Below are positions 40,113-50,600 of a DNA stretch of 64,000 nt, piece after piece. The position numbers were made by a program, and so were the translations under genes. Location: contig NZ_JAQRFK010000002.1 of NCBI RefSeq assembly GCF_028598745.1, forward strand, positions 49,727-113,726, read 5' to 3'. A model generated the notes under the pieces. It was not told the DNA's origin and ran no database searches. It saw only the letters and a program-made list of their open reading frames with translations. This stretch comes from Xenorhabdus sp. IM139775 (GTDB taxonomy: Bacteria; Pseudomonadota; Gammaproteobacteria; Enterobacterales; Enterobacteriaceae). Position 1 is the stretch's first letter. Each line of letters starts with the position of its first letter.

Positions 40113-41348
40113 ATGAATGAAAATAAAAGCCTCTGGTTGCATCTGTTACAAGAAAACACATCATCAAAAAAAAACATTAATATACTAAACGCTAAAGCCG
40201 GTGACTTTAGAGTGCCTGTTATACCTAATGAAGATTTAATTCCCCAACACAAAGGGTGGCGAATTTTCACGTTAGATAAACAAGGGAATGAAATATCTCA
40301 CTATTTTGTTGCTGCTGATGACAAACCCCGCTTTAAAACTTTTGACCCGGAATCAGGGCAGATTGAAAGAATAATATATAAAGAATTATCTCATCTTTAT
40401 CTTCAAATCGTTATTCCTTATCCCGATAATGTAGAGGCAATCAAGATCGTAGAAATCCCAACTTTATCAACACCACTAACCATGCCAACATCACGGGTTT
40501 TTAATCGTAAGCAAATAGAAACGCTTGTAAAAAATAGATGCAAAAATAAGACCGAGACTTCTCCACCTATATCTCATAAAGTTATATCTCAAGAAGATAA
40601 CACGATCAAACGACCATTAATTCTGGTCTTTATGGGAGATGGTTATTCGCAAGATGATCAGAAAAAATGGGAAAAAGATGCTGAAGAAGTCAGGAGAAAT
40701 TTTTTTTCGGACCCTCTGATGTCTTCATTAAAAAATCGTTTTAAAGTTATTCGTCTTGATATCATTAGCAAAGAATCTGGCATATCAAAAGGATCTGACA
40801 TCAAAGATACCGCATTTCATATGGTGTTAGGATGCCATAATATTGATCGATTACTCTGTGTTGACCCTCACTTGGTAACGCAAACTGCTAACAATGTGTT
40901 AGGTCATGGAGGATATGATCAAATCTTAGTGATCGGGAATACATCAGACTATGGGGGTGCCGGCTATACGGGTGTTGGAACATGTACCATGGACCCTCGC
41001 GCTACCGAGATAGCACTTCATGAATTCGGACATTCAGCTTATGGTTTAGCTGATGAATATGACGATGGAGGGGTGATTTGTTCTATTGACGGAGAACCGC
41101 GTCAACCTAATGTGACGATTGAAACAAATAGAAATAAAATTAAGTGGCGACACTTAATTAAACCTGAAACACCAATACCAACTTGTGAACATATAAACGG
41201 TGTGATTGGATTATTTGAAGGTGCCCAGTATTGTACGAAAGGTAAATACCGTCCCGTGTATATTTCAAAAATGCGTACTCTTGGTTATCCATGGTATGCC
41301 GTTAATGAAGAACATATTCGTAAAGTGATGGATGCTTATACTGAATAA
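40113..41348 (+). CDS. M64-family metallopeptidase (IgA-peptidase-like)
   Basis: 411 residues. The zinc motif HEFGHSAYGLADEY (about 307-320) is the M64 signature, with H-E-x-x-H plus a downstream acidic ligand; upstream GHGGYDQILVIGNTSDYGGAGYTGVGT and the RPLILVFMGDGYSQDDQKKW segment also fit. The N-terminal 140 residues are a less conserved accessory domain. No signal peptide is evident (MNENKSLWLHLLQE), so export, if any, would use another route. It sits alone between accC and yhdT, which are normally adjacent, within AT-rich flanks: an insertion. A role against host proteins is speculation. Confidence 0.82.
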   Translation: MNENKSLWLHLLQENTSSKKNINILNAKAGDFRVPVIPNEDLIPQHKGWRIFTLDKQGNEISHYFVAADDKPRFKTFDPESGQIERIIYKELSHLYLQIVIPYPDNVEAIKIVEIPTLSTPLTMPTSRVFNRKQIETLVKNRCKNKTETSPPISHKVISQEDNTIKRPLILVFMGDGYSQDDQKKWEKDAEEVRRNFFSDPLMSSLKNRFKVIRLDIISKESGISKGSDIKDTAFHMVLGCHNIDRLLCVDPHLVTQTANNVLGHGGYDQILVIGNTSDYGGAGYTGVGTCTMDPRATEIALHEFGHSAYGLADEYDDGGVICSIDGEPRQPNVTIETNRNKIKWRHLIKPETPIPTCEHINGVIGLFEGAQYCTKGKYRPVYISKMRTLGYPWYAVNEEHIRKVMDAYTE

Positions 41349-41567
41349 CTCTGTCCGATAAGCCTGCCGGATTTTGCGATTAACGGGGCTGAGCAGAGGG
41401 CAGCGGTTTGTTAAAAATACTCACCATGCGAGGAATGAATTCCCCATCAGGAGGATAAATAGCGATTGAGGCAATACATGCAAATTTTAATAAAATGAAT
41501 AAATCCACGCATTACCGTACAATTCCCTCTCATATTGTTTCATGTAAATTACTCGGAGAACGGATGG
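41349..41567. other. Spacer between M64 peptidase gene and yhdT
   Basis: 219 bp without a gene; must carry the yhdT-panF promoter now that accC has been separated from them. No clear promoter chosen. Confidence 0.35.
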
Positions 41568-41810
41568 ATGGACGGACGATTTGTTCAATCCAACAAAGAA
41601 GCACGCTGGGCAATATTCCTGACATTGGCTTACCTCGTTGGTTGGCTACTGTGTGCTTACCTCCCCAGCAATGCCATCGGCATAACTGGGCTGCCCCGCT
41701 GGTTTGAGCTGGCTTGCCTGCTGCTACCCACCCTATTTATCATCCTTTGTGGGTTGATGGTGACGTGTATATTCAAGGATATTCCGCTGGAGGACAGTGA
41801 TGCAAAGTGA
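41568..41810 (+). CDS. yhdT: YhdT family membrane protein
   Basis: 80 residues starting MDGRFVQSNKEARWAIFLTLAYL; GGAG lies about 9 nt upstream. An upstream in-frame ATG (41535) is not conserved. Two membrane helices (about 14-32 and 47-68), with the conserved GLPRWFELACLLLP and ending DIPLEDSDAK. Overlaps the panF start by 11 bp, the usual coupling; a role supporting PanF is inferred. Confidence 0.93.
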   Translation: MDGRFVQSNKEARWAIFLTLAYLVGWLLCAYLPSNAIGITGLPRWFELACLLLPTLFIILCGLMVTCIFKDIPLEDSDAK

Positions 41811-43245
41811 AGTCATTCTGCCTCTCGTGGGATATCTGGTATTGGTTTTCATCCTCTCAATCTATGCCTATCGCCGCCGGCAAACCGGTGAATTCCTGAA
41901 TGAGTATTTTCTCGGCAACCGTTCAATGGGCGGTTTTGTACTGGCAATGACCATTACCGCAACCTATATCAGTGCCAGCTCATTTATTGGTGGTCCGGGT
42001 GCCGCTTATAAGTATGGTCTCGGTTGGGTGCTGTTATCACTGATCCAACTGCCGGCGATATGGCTCTCACTGAGCGTACTGGGGAAAAAATTTGCTATCC
42101 TCGCCCGCCGTTATAATGCGGTCACACTCAATGACATGCTGTATGCGCGCTACCAGAGCCGCTTTCTGGTCTGGTTTGCCAGTATAAGCCTGTTGGTTGC
42201 TTTTGTCGGCGCAATGACCGTGCAATTCATTGGCGGGGCACGTTTGCTGGAAACTGCGGCAGGTATCCCATACGATACGGGATTACTGATTTTCGGCGTT
42301 TCAATTGCCCTCTATACCACATTTGGCGGTTTCAGGGCCAGCGTCCTCAATGACACCCTGCAAGGGCTGGTAATGCTGTTGGGAACGGCTTTATTGCTGG
42401 CAGGCATTATCTACAAAGCCGGCGGGATATCGGCAGCAGTGACAACCCTGCGCACCATTGACCCCAATCTGGTTTCGCCTTACGGTGCCGATAACATCCT
42501 CTCTGGGCCATTTATGGCGTCTTTTTGGGTCTTGGTCTGCTTTGGTGTCGTTGGGCTGCCACACACCGCCGTGCGCTGCATCTCTTATAAAGACAGTAAA
42601 GCGGTTCACCGTGGTATTGTGCTTGGCACCATCATCATGGCGTTCCTGATGTTCGGCATGCACCTTGCGGGCGCCCTTGGCCGGGCGATCATTCCTGATC
42701 TGACGATCCCCGACCAAGTGATCCCGACCCTGATGATCACCGTACTGCCTCCTGTTGCCGCCGGGATCTTTCTGGCTGCGCCCATGGCGGCGATTATGTC
42801 CACCATTAATGCCCAACTGCTGCAATCGTCGGCCACTATCGTCAAAGATCTCTATTTAAACCTGTACCCACAACAGATCCGTCAAGAGAAAAAACTCTCA
42901 CGCATCTCCAGCTACTCCACCCTATTTTTAGGCGCATTATTACTGCTGGCAGCATGGCGTCCACCTGAGATGATTATCTGGCTGAACCTGCTGGCATTCG
43001 GTGGGCTGCAAGCCGTTTTCCTCTGGCCACTGGTTCTGGGGCTATATTGGGAAAAAGCCAATGCCCAAGGGGCAATCAGCTCAATGCTGACAGGCGCGGC
43101 AAGTTATACTTTGTTGGCAACATTCAATATCCAACTGCTGGGTTTCCACCCCATCGTGCCATCACTATTGTTGAGTTTACTGGCATTTTGGATAGGGAAT
43201 ATGATGGGGAATAAACGCACACCACAAGCCGCTGCATCTCAATAG
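41800..43245 (+). CDS. panF: Sodium/pantothenate symporter
   Basis: 481-residue SSS-family transporter with about 12 membrane helices. Family blocks: FLNEYFLGNRSMGGFVLAMT, ATYISASSFIGGPGAAYKYG, GLPHTAVRCISYKDSKAVHRG and APMAAIMSTINAQLLQSSATIVKDLYLN. ATG at 41800 with GGAGG 6 nt upstream. Imports pantothenate for CoA synthesis. A 14-bp direct repeat covers its stop codon (43237-43264). Confidence 0.95.
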   Translation: MQSEVILPLVGYLVLVFILSIYAYRRRQTGEFLNEYFLGNRSMGGFVLAMTITATYISASSFIGGPGAAYKYGLGWVLLSLIQLPAIWLSLSVLGKKFAILARRYNAVTLNDMLYARYQSRFLVWFASISLLVAFVGAMTVQFIGGARLLETAAGIPYDTGLLIFGVSIALYTTFGGFRASVLNDTLQGLVMLLGTALLLAGIIYKAGGISAAVTTLRTIDPNLVSPYGADNILSGPFMASFWVLVCFGVVGLPHTAVRCISYKDSKAVHRGIVLGTIIMAFLMFGMHLAGALGRAIIPDLTIPDQVIPTLMITVLPPVAAGIFLAAPMAAIMSTINAQLLQSSATIVKDLYLNLYPQQIRQEKKLSRISSYSTLFLGALLLLAAWRPPEMIIWLNLLAFGGLQAVFLWPLVLGLYWEKANAQGAISSMLTGAASYTLLATFNIQLLGFHPIVPSLLLSLLAFWIGNMMGNKRTPQAAASQ

Positions 43246-43264
43246 CGGCTTCTCAATAGCGGTT
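43237..43264. repeat. 14-bp tandem direct repeat over the panF stop
   Basis: TCTCAATAGCGGCT (43237-43250) is followed by TCTCAATAGCGGTT (43251-43264). The first copy contains the panF stop codon. Confidence 0.9.
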
Positions 43265-43294
43265 TATAACTACAGCTCGCAATACAAAAGCCGC

Positions 43295-43329
43295 TTATTA
43301 TCTCCCCCGCGCGGCAGGGGAGATAATAA
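43295..43329. terminator. Strong 13-bp hairpin between panF and prmA
   Basis: TTATTATCTCCCC (43295-43307) and GGGGAGATAATAA (43317-43329) pair perfectly around a 9-nt GC-rich loop, 50 bp after panF. No T-run follows, so it may be a 3'-end stabiliser or imperfect terminator. Confidence 0.55.
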
Positions 43330-43388
43330 ATGCCTCTTGAAGTGCGGCGAGTAAATACAATAACGTCCTTCACAAAACGAGAATTTTT

Positions 43389-44270
43389 ATGCCTTGGATA
43401 CAATTAAGATTAAACACCACGGGACAACAAGCGGAAACCTTGGGCGATGAGCTGATGGAAAGCGGCGCAGTCTCAGTCACCTTTCAGGATAGCCATGATA
43501 CCCCCATTTTTGAGCCTCTGCCGGGCGAAACCCGGTTATGGGGCGATACCGATGTTATCGGCCTGTATGACGCTGAAATGGATATGAAAGCGGTTGTCAG
43601 CCAATTAGAGCAGGTTCCCCAACTGGGTAGCGGCTTTATCCACAAAATCGAACAACTGGAAGATAAAGATTGGGAGCGTGAATGGATGGACAACTTCCAC
43701 CCCATGCGCTTTGGTCAACGTTTGTGGATTTGCCCTAGCTGGCGCGAAGTGCCCGACCCGGATGCCGTCAATGTCATGCTTGATCCCGGTCTGGCATTCG
43801 GGACAGGCACTCACCCAACCACTTCCCTTTGCCTGCAATGGTTAGATGGCCTTGATTTAACCGATAAAACCGTGATCGACTTCGGCTGCGGCTCAGGTAT
43901 ATTGGCTATCGCAGCCCTGAAACTGGGGGCGAAACACGCTATCGGTATTGATATCGACCCACAAGCTATTCAAGCCAGCCGGGATAACGCCGAACGTAAC
44001 GGTGTCTCTGACCAGTTAACCCTCCATCTGTCTAAAGATCAACCTAAAGACCTCGAATGTGATGTCGTGATTGCCAATATTTTGGCTGGCCCACTGCGTG
44101 AACTCGCTCCCGTCATCGGATCACTGCCCAAATCGGGTGGATTATTGGGCTTGTCTGGTGTTCTGGCAAGTCAGGCTGAAGGGGTTGCCCAAGCCTATGA
44201 CAATGAATTTATTGTCGATCCGATAGTTGAACAAGAAGAATGGTGTCGTATCACAGGGATTAAAAAATAA
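43389..44270 (+). CDS. prmA: Ribosomal protein L11 methyltransferase
   Basis: 293-residue SAM-dependent enzyme trimethylating L11. Motif [19 protein letters not shown] (about 159-176), [17 protein letters not shown], and the NILAGPL catalytic loop. N-terminal substrate-recognition domain starts [16 protein letters not shown]. Upstream of dusB-fis as in E. coli. Confidence 0.96.
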   Translation: MPWIQLRLNTTGQQAETLGDELMESGAVSVTFQDSHDTPIFEPLPGETRLWGDTDVIGLYDAEMDMKAVVSQLEQVPQLGSGFIHKIEQLEDKDWEREWMDNFHPMRFGQRLWICPSWREVPDPDAVNVMLDPGLAFGTGTHPTTSLCLQWLDGLDLTDKTVIDFGCGSGILAIAALKLGAKHAIGIDIDPQAIQASRDNAERNGVSDQLTLHLSKDQPKDLECDVVIANILAGPLRELAPVIGSLPKSGGLLGLSGVLASQAEGVAQAYDNEFIVDPIVEQEEWCRITGIKK

Positions 44271-44486
44271 TCACCCAACGTCTATTGCAAAGCGAGATTA
44301 TCCACTAAAATGATCTTCTGGGAGGTCAATTGGGGATAATCCGCTCTCTTTGTGATTAGAAATATAAGTAATAATAAATTTCATCAACAACATGTAACCA
44401 CATGTTATTTAAGATAAATTAAGCAAATCAGAAAAAATCAACTGGAAAAAAAACGTTATAAATGTCGATTCGCTCAAAGTTTGGCC

Positions 44487-44528
44487 TTTCATATCTTGTG
44501 AAAAATGCGTAATATACGCGCCCTTAGT
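44487..44528 (+). promoter_or_regulatory. dusB-fis promoter with GC-rich discriminator
   Basis: TTTCAT (44487-44492), 17-bp spacer, TAATAT (44510-44515), then ACGCGCCC before the start point. This mirrors the E. coli fis promoter and its GC-rich discriminator, which makes it sensitive to ppGpp/DksA and growth phase. Confidence 0.7.
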
Positions 44529-44554
44529 CACAGTTGACCACTCTTTCTTCGTCT

Positions 44555-45526
44555 ATGCGTATCGGACAATACCAGTTGAAAAACTGTCTTATTGCGGCTC
44601 CTATGGCAGGCATAACAGATCGCCCGTTTCGATCTCTTTGCTACCACATGGGTGCAGGAATGGCAGTCTCAGAAATGCTTTCTTCCAATCCCCAGGTTTG
44701 GAAGACGGATAAATCCCGGCTGCGTATGGTTCATGGCGACGAACCCGGCGTGCGTTCTGTACAAATTGCCGGTAGTGATCCCGATGAAATGGCGGCGGCG
44801 GCGAAAATTAACGTTGCCAATGGCGCTCAGATCATCGATATCAATATGGGGTGCCCAGCTAAGAAGGTGAATCGTAAGCTGGCAGGTTCGGCATTACTGC
44901 GCTATCCAGAATTGGTTGAAAAAATCCTTTCTGCGGTAGTCAATGCAGTTGATGTCCCTGTCACTTTGAAGATCCGCACAGGGTGGTCACCGGAAGAACG
45001 TAACTGTGTAGACATTGCCCAATTGGCCGAGCGTTGTGGTATTCAGGCTCTTACGATACATGGCAGGACACGAGCTTGCCTGTTTAATGGTGAGGCCGAG
45101 TACGACAATATTCGGACAGTTAAGCAGACTGTTGCCATTCCAATTATTGCCAATGGCGACATTACTGACCCGCTAAAAGCCAGAGCAGTGCTTGAATACA
45201 CTGGGGCTGATGCCCTAATGATAGGCCGCGCTGCTCAGGGAAGACCCTGGATCTTTCGGGAAATCCAGCACTATCTGGAAACAGGAGAATTGCTGCCACC
45301 GATGCCCCTTGGCGACGTGCAGCGTTTAATGAGTGAGCATGTACGAGAATTGCATGATTTTTACGGTCAAGGCAAAGGAGTTCGTATTTCTCGCAAGCAT
45401 GTATCTTGGTATCTCAAGGAACATGCCCCTGATGACCAGTTTCGGCGCACATTCAACGCCATTGAGGATGCCAGCGAACAGCTGGAGGCGTTGGAGGCAT
45501 ACTTCGAAAATTTTTGCGTAAATTAA
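44555..45526 (+). CDS. dusB: tRNA-dihydrouridine synthase B
   Basis: 323 residues starting [27 protein letters not shown] enzyme reducing uridine in the D-loop of tRNA. Catalytic Cys in [24 protein letters not shown] contacts [44 protein letters not shown]. First gene of the dusB-fis operon; 20 bp before fis. Confidence 0.97.
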   Translation: MRIGQYQLKNCLIAAPMAGITDRPFRSLCYHMGAGMAVSEMLSSNPQVWKTDKSRLRMVHGDEPGVRSVQIAGSDPDEMAAAAKINVANGAQIIDINMGCPAKKVNRKLAGSALLRYPELVEKILSAVVNAVDVPVTLKIRTGWSPEERNCVDIAQLAERCGIQALTIHGRTRACLFNGEAEYDNIRTVKQTVAIPIIANGDITDPLKARAVLEYTGADALMIGRAAQGRPWIFREIQHYLETGELLPPMPLGDVQRLMSEHVRELHDFYGQGKGVRISRKHVSWYLKEHAPDDQFRRTFNAIEDASEQLEALEAYFENFCVN

Positions 45527-45546
45527 AGAAAAGAGCTGACAGAACT

Positions 45547-45843
45547 ATGTTCGAACAACGCGTAAATTCTGATGTACTAACCGTTGCTACTGTAAATTCA
45601 CAAGATCAGGTAACACAAAAACCCCTGCGTGATTCAGTTAAACAAGCACTGAAGAACTATTTTGCCCAACTGAACGGTCAAGACGTTAATGACCTGTATG
45701 AGCTGGTACTGGCTGAAGTAGAACAGCCACTGTTGGACATGGTGATGCAATACACCCGTGGCAACCAGACTCGCGCAGCACTGATGATGGGAATCAACCG
45801 TGGTACTCTGCGTAAGAAACTGAAAAAATATGGCATGAACTGA
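45547..45843 (+). CDS. fis: DNA-binding protein Fis
   Basis: 98-residue nucleoid protein and growth-phase regulator, starting [35 protein letters not shown]. The C-terminal helix-turn-helix [27 protein letters not shown] is invariant. Translated from the dusB-fis transcript and closed by a terminator. Confidence 0.98.
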   Translation: MFEQRVNSDVLTVATVNSQDQVTQKPLRDSVKQALKNYFAQLNGQDVNDLYELVLAEVEQPLLDMVMQYTRGNQTRAALMMGINRGTLRKKLKKYGMN

Positions 45844-45867
45844 TCCTAGTCCAGTAACATGTTGTTG

Positions 45868-45903
45868 AAAAAGCACTTTCTCTTTTTGGGGAAGTGCTTT
45901 TTT
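45868..45903 (+). terminator. Terminator after fis
   Basis: AAAAAGCACTT (45868-45878) pairs with AAGTGCTTTTT (45892-45902), T-run to 45903; 24 bp after the fis stop. Confidence 0.88.
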
Positions 45904-45977
45904 GTTTAGGATTACCCCACATAAAAACCTTTAGCCTAAAAGCCATTGATCTGTCCTTGAAATTATTCCCACCTTAT

Positions 45978-46589
45978 TCAATTCAGCTTATGAGTAAAGC
46001 CATTGCCAAATGGGTGTATCCAGCCAAAACGATGATGAGTTAATGCAATTTTCATCAGATCGTATTTCGGTTTATCCGCACGATTAATGAAATCTGTCAG
46101 CTCTTTCATATAAGTCGGTACGTGGATAGGATCAGGTGGCAAATGTTCAGACAAGGCAATGCTTACATTATGCTTCCGGTACACGCCAGGTGTATTGTCC
46201 CCTTCTCTATCGAGTCCCGACACGGCTAATGCGTGAAGTTCCCGAATGAAATATTCGGTTATATCATCACCATTTTTCAGATGCTCATCAATAAACGCCA
46301 TTGCAACTTCGATATTATCAATTTCTTTTAACTGATCTGTCGAGCTTTGAGTACCTTCGACTTTGTTTTCAACATAGTCAGCCAGAGTTGTGTGATTTCC
46401 TTCGATTCTTGCAGATCCCAGACTTTCCAGCATGTGAAAAACGGTTTTCAACTGCACAAATAATATCGGATGTACATCTGTTTCTAACCGCAGATGTCTG
46501 AGTAATTCCAGTTCCGTGAGTACATCAACGAGAGGTGAATCAAAATCTGGGTTAAGTAACCCCAGTTCAAAATGATTAAATTGAGCCAT
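45978..46589 (-). pseudogene. Truncated Fic-domain protein (class II)
   Basis: 203 residues. The inhibitory helix motif LGSARIEGN (S-x-x-x-E-G/N, about 57-65) marks a class II Fic AMP-transferase, and the Fic core begins normally ([11 protein letters not shown]..., [13 protein letters not shown]). The active-site loop should read HPFxxGNGRxxR but turns into GFTHKLN and stops, so the GNGR nucleotide-binding residues and the whole C-terminus (usually to about 370 residues) are missing. DNA downstream reaches the fis terminator without further Fic coding. AMPylation is unlikely; a pseudogene is the best reading. Confidence 0.75.
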
Positions 46590-47414
46590 GTGGTTTCACC
46601 TATCTCAACTTACCAAGTAACAGTATCTCAAAAATAAAATAAAAACATGTTTTATATTAGCATGTTAATTGATGTCATAACTGGTCAACATCTCAAAATC
46701 ATAGTATTGATATCTCAATTGTCAGTAGAAAGCAACAAACATTGAGGGTGGGTTGCGTCAGAAGCGATTGAGAGATTGGATACATGACCCTCCATATAAT
46801 AATCCAACCATATCTCAACAAATAATTATTTTCCACAAAACAATAAACAAACAATCTATTTTAATCTGGAATTATTTATAAGAGACATTAAAAGCAATCA
46901 ATATATATTATTCACATCGTTTTATCATGGCAAATAATATATATGCAATTAGTTTTGATTTGGAATTATTTTGCCTTGGCGTTAAATATAATTAACGTTT
47001 ACATTAGTTGTATAATTTGATTATTATAAAATAACCTGCAATCAGGCTGATTGATGATATTTACGTGGATAAATATACATTAACCAACATAACAAAATTA
47101 TAAATACTGTTTTTATGGTGAAATCTGTTTCCTATTGGCGTGCGGACAGGTTCATCTTGCAGAGCATTATCAAAATAAACTCGATGTTAATTGAGAATCA
47201 GGAGGTTTAACCCCTCTTTTTCACCACATAAATTTATTATGAAATAATTTACATATGATATTAATTCAACATGGACAACATACCGCAGGGATTTAGTACT
47301 CATGCCAGTAAACATATTCAATTAATCCATTTTTATTTAGTGATGGAATTCCGCGTCGGCCAATAAAAAACTGCCCAAAATCAACAGCGATTATTAAAAA
47401 AAACAGGAACAAAA
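46590..47414. other. Long AT-rich region upstream of the NRPS
   Basis: About 825 bp with no recognisable gene on either strand. Very AT-rich, expected to hold the NRPS promoter and probably binding sites of global regulators. No individual site is called. Confidence 0.4.
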
Positions 47415-47561
47415 ATGGAATATCTTTCACCGGTTCACTCTGTGAATCGTCTATTCCGCTATCAGGAAAATAATTATCTAAGAATTTTTAATTCTTCGGT
47501 TATTAACCGGGATATGACATCCAACATCCAAAATAATGTGCTGCCTGAGGATCTTAATTGA
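47415..47561 (+). CDS. Possible 48-residue small protein upstream of the NRPS
   Basis: ATG at 47415 preceded by CAGGAAC (AGGA 6-8 nt upstream) opens 48 codons beginning MEYLSPVHSVNRLFRYQENN and ending ...LPEDLN. It is not an MbtH-like protein (no NxExQxSLWP-type motif). Same strand, 119 bp before the NRPS start. No family recognised; could be a leader or chance frame. Confidence 0.3.
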   Translation: MEYLSPVHSVNRLFRYQENNYLRIFNSSVINRDMTSNIQNNVLPEDLN

Positions 47562-47582
47562 TACCCGATGCGTATCCATTTT

Positions 47583-47604
47583 TATTTCTTTGCAAAAAGA
47601 AATA
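47583..47604. repeat. 9-bp hairpin in the NRPS leader
   Basis: TATTTCTTT (47583-47591) and AAAGAAATA (47596-47604) pair perfectly around GCAA, about 77 bp before the NRPS start. Possible mRNA leader structure. Confidence 0.45.
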
Positions 47605-47680
47605 GCGGCAAAACATTTTTGATGACTGTTGAAAATAACAACTTCCAAATAACTAACAGATTCGTTGAGGTAGTAAGTAG

Positions 47681-50600
47681 ATGAAAGATAGCAGGGCTGC
47701 AAAGGAAATTATCTTTGACACTGTATTAGAGCCAATCCCCCCCGAAAAGGTCAATAATGATATCTCTGTGGAGAAAGTTAATTTGTTGTCAGGGGCTGAA
47801 CGTACACTGTTGTTAGAAACCTGGAATGCCACTGAAACGGTTTATCCTGACCAGTTAGGTATCCATCAGTTGTTTGAACGACAAGTGGAGAAAACCCCGA
47901 CCGCGACAGCGTTAATCGCCGGGGATAAGATCCTGAGTTATGCACAATTGAATGCCCGTGCTAACCGACTGACTCATCAATTGATTAAACAGGGAATTTG
48001 TCCGAATGACCCTGTGGCAATCCTGTTAGAGCGATCTATCGAATTGGTGGTGGCTCAATTGGCTATTCTCAAGGCAGGCGCGGTTTATGTCCCTATCGAT
48101 GTCAGTGTGCCGGATGAAAGAAAAAACTGGCTGATAAACGACAGCTTAGCCAGATTGGTACTCACCAGCGCACAGGCGCATACCCCGACGGATCTGGATG
48201 TCCCGCTAATGCGTCTCTCTGATGAGACAGACGCGAACAAAGCAGAAGAGCGCGTTAATCCTGACTTACTTTGTTCCAGTACTGCGCCAGCGTACATCAT
48301 GTACACCTCCGGCTCGACCGGCACGCCAAAAGGGGTGATCGTGCCTCATCGTGCTGTGGTTCGACTCGTTATTAATAGTGGCTATGTTGAAATTCAACCC
48401 AATGATCGGGTTGCTTTTGCGGCTAATCCTGCGTTCGATGCCAGTACTTTTGAAGTGTGGGCTCCTTTGCTCAATGGCGGGGCACTCGTGGTGATCGCCC
48501 ACACCACGTTGTTGACGCCAGCGGAATTTGTCCGGGCATTAGAGCGTTATCAAGTTAATATTTTATGGTTAAGCGTCGGCCTGTTTAACCGGCTGGCGGC
48601 GGCGTTGTCCCCTGTTTTGCCGCAGTTGAAAAGCCTGATTGTCGGCGGCGATAGCCTTGATCCCCATGTCATTGCCCAAGTTTTACATCATAATCCGCCT
48701 CAGCAATTATTGAATGCCTATGGCCCGACCGAAGGCACCACCTTTACCACCACATACCGGATTGAAACGCTGGCCGCAGGAACGACCCACATTCCTATCG
48801 GCCGCCCCATTGCCAACACGCGGATTTACTTACTGGATGAGCAGGGCCAGCCAGTGCCATTGGGAAGAATAGGCGAGATTTATGTGGGTGGCGACGGGGT
48901 GGCCTGCGGTTATCTCAATCGCCCTGAACTGACCGCTGAACGCTTTTTGGTTGATCCATTTAGTGATGCCCCGGATGCGCGGATGTACCGTACCGGCGAT
49001 TTGGCCCGCTATCTGCCGGACGGCAATCTGGAATTCCTTGGCCGCAACGATCAGCAGGTGAAAATCCGCGGTTTCCGGATTGAGCCGGGGGAAATTGAGT
49101 CCCGGCTGGTGGAGTATTCGGCAGTACGTGAAGCGGTGGTATTGGCGTTGGGCGCAGGGCAGGACAAGCAGTTAGTCGCTTATGTGCTGGCAGGGCCAGA
49201 TGACGAATTGCCTGCCCATTTGCGTGAACACCTGAGTGCACGCTTGCCTGATTACATGGTGCCGGTGGCCTTTGTGCGTTTGGATGAATTCCCGCTAACG
49301 CCTAATGGTAAATTGGATCGCCGGGCGTTGCCGGTGCCGGGAGAAGAAGCCTTTGCCCGTCAGATTTACGCTGCGCCGCAAGGGGAGCGGGAAATAGCAT
49401 TGGCGACTATCTGGCGGGAATTACTGGGTATTGGGCAGATAAGCCGGCATGACAGCTTCTTTGCCTTGGGCGGCCACTCGTTGCTCGGTGTACGCATGAT
49501 TGAACAGCTACGCCATTCAGGGCTGACATTGACTGCCCGCGACCTGTTTCAGTCGCCAATACTGGCGGAGTTGGCCCAAACATTGGGGCAACATCAGACG
49601 GTAACCGTACCGCCGAATGTTATTACCCCGGCGACCACGGCACTGACCCCGGCGATGTTACCGCTGATTGAGTTGACCCAGACTGAGATTGATCACATTG
49701 TCGGGCTGGTGCCGGGCGGGGTGAGCAATATCCAAGATATCTATGCGCTGTCACCGTTGCAGGACGGTATCTTGTTTCACCATCTGCTGGCGAAAGAAGG
49801 TGATCCTTACTTACTGGCTTATCCGATGATCTTTGCTGACCGTGATTTGCTGGATCGCTATTTATTCGCGGTACAACAGGTGATTAACCGCCATGATATT
49901 TTTCGTACCGCTTTTATCTGGCAAGGATTGTCTGTGCCGGCGCAGGTGGTTTGGCGTCAGGCCCCGTTGTCAGTCACTGAACTGACGCTGAATCCGGCCG
50001 ACGGTTCGGTCAGTGACCAACTGGCACAACGCTTTGATCCACGGCAATATCGCCTCGAACTGAGTCAGGCACCGCTGTTACGCTTTGTCATTGCACAGGA
50101 AACAGATGGCCGCTGGTACGTACTGCAATTACAGCATCACCTGATTGGCGACCATACCACGCTGGAAGTGATGAACCGCGAAGTTCGGGCCTGTCTTGAC
50201 GGACAGGACGCTGATTTACCGGTGCCGGTGCCTTTCCGCAATCTGGTGGCTCAGGCCCGGCAGGGAGTTGACCAGACAGAACATCACCGATTCTTTACTG
50301 ACATGCTGGCGGAAGTAGATGAACCGACGTTACCGTTTGGGCTGACTGAGGTTCATCGTGATGGTTCTCAGGTCACACAAGCGCACCGGATGCTGCCCCC
50401 CGCGCTGAATGACCGCCTGCGTGCACAGGCAAGGCGTCTGGGCGTCAGTCTGGCAACCCTGTGTCATCTGGCTTGGGCACATGTGTTATCGCGCACCAGC
50501 GGACAAGAGAAAGTGGTGTTCGGCACGGTACTGTTTGGGCGCATGGCGGCGGGGGAAGGCGCTGACAGCGGCATGGGGCTGTTTATCAATACCCTGCCAC

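Noticed and set aside
47200..47222. GAGG/CCTC stem with T-run before the NRPS
   Set aside because: Only four base pairs; too weak to call a terminator.
47415..47561. MbtH-like protein in front of the NRPS
   Set aside because: The 48-codon frame lacks the conserved MbtH Trp/Pro motifs and is too short; kept only as an unknown small ORF.
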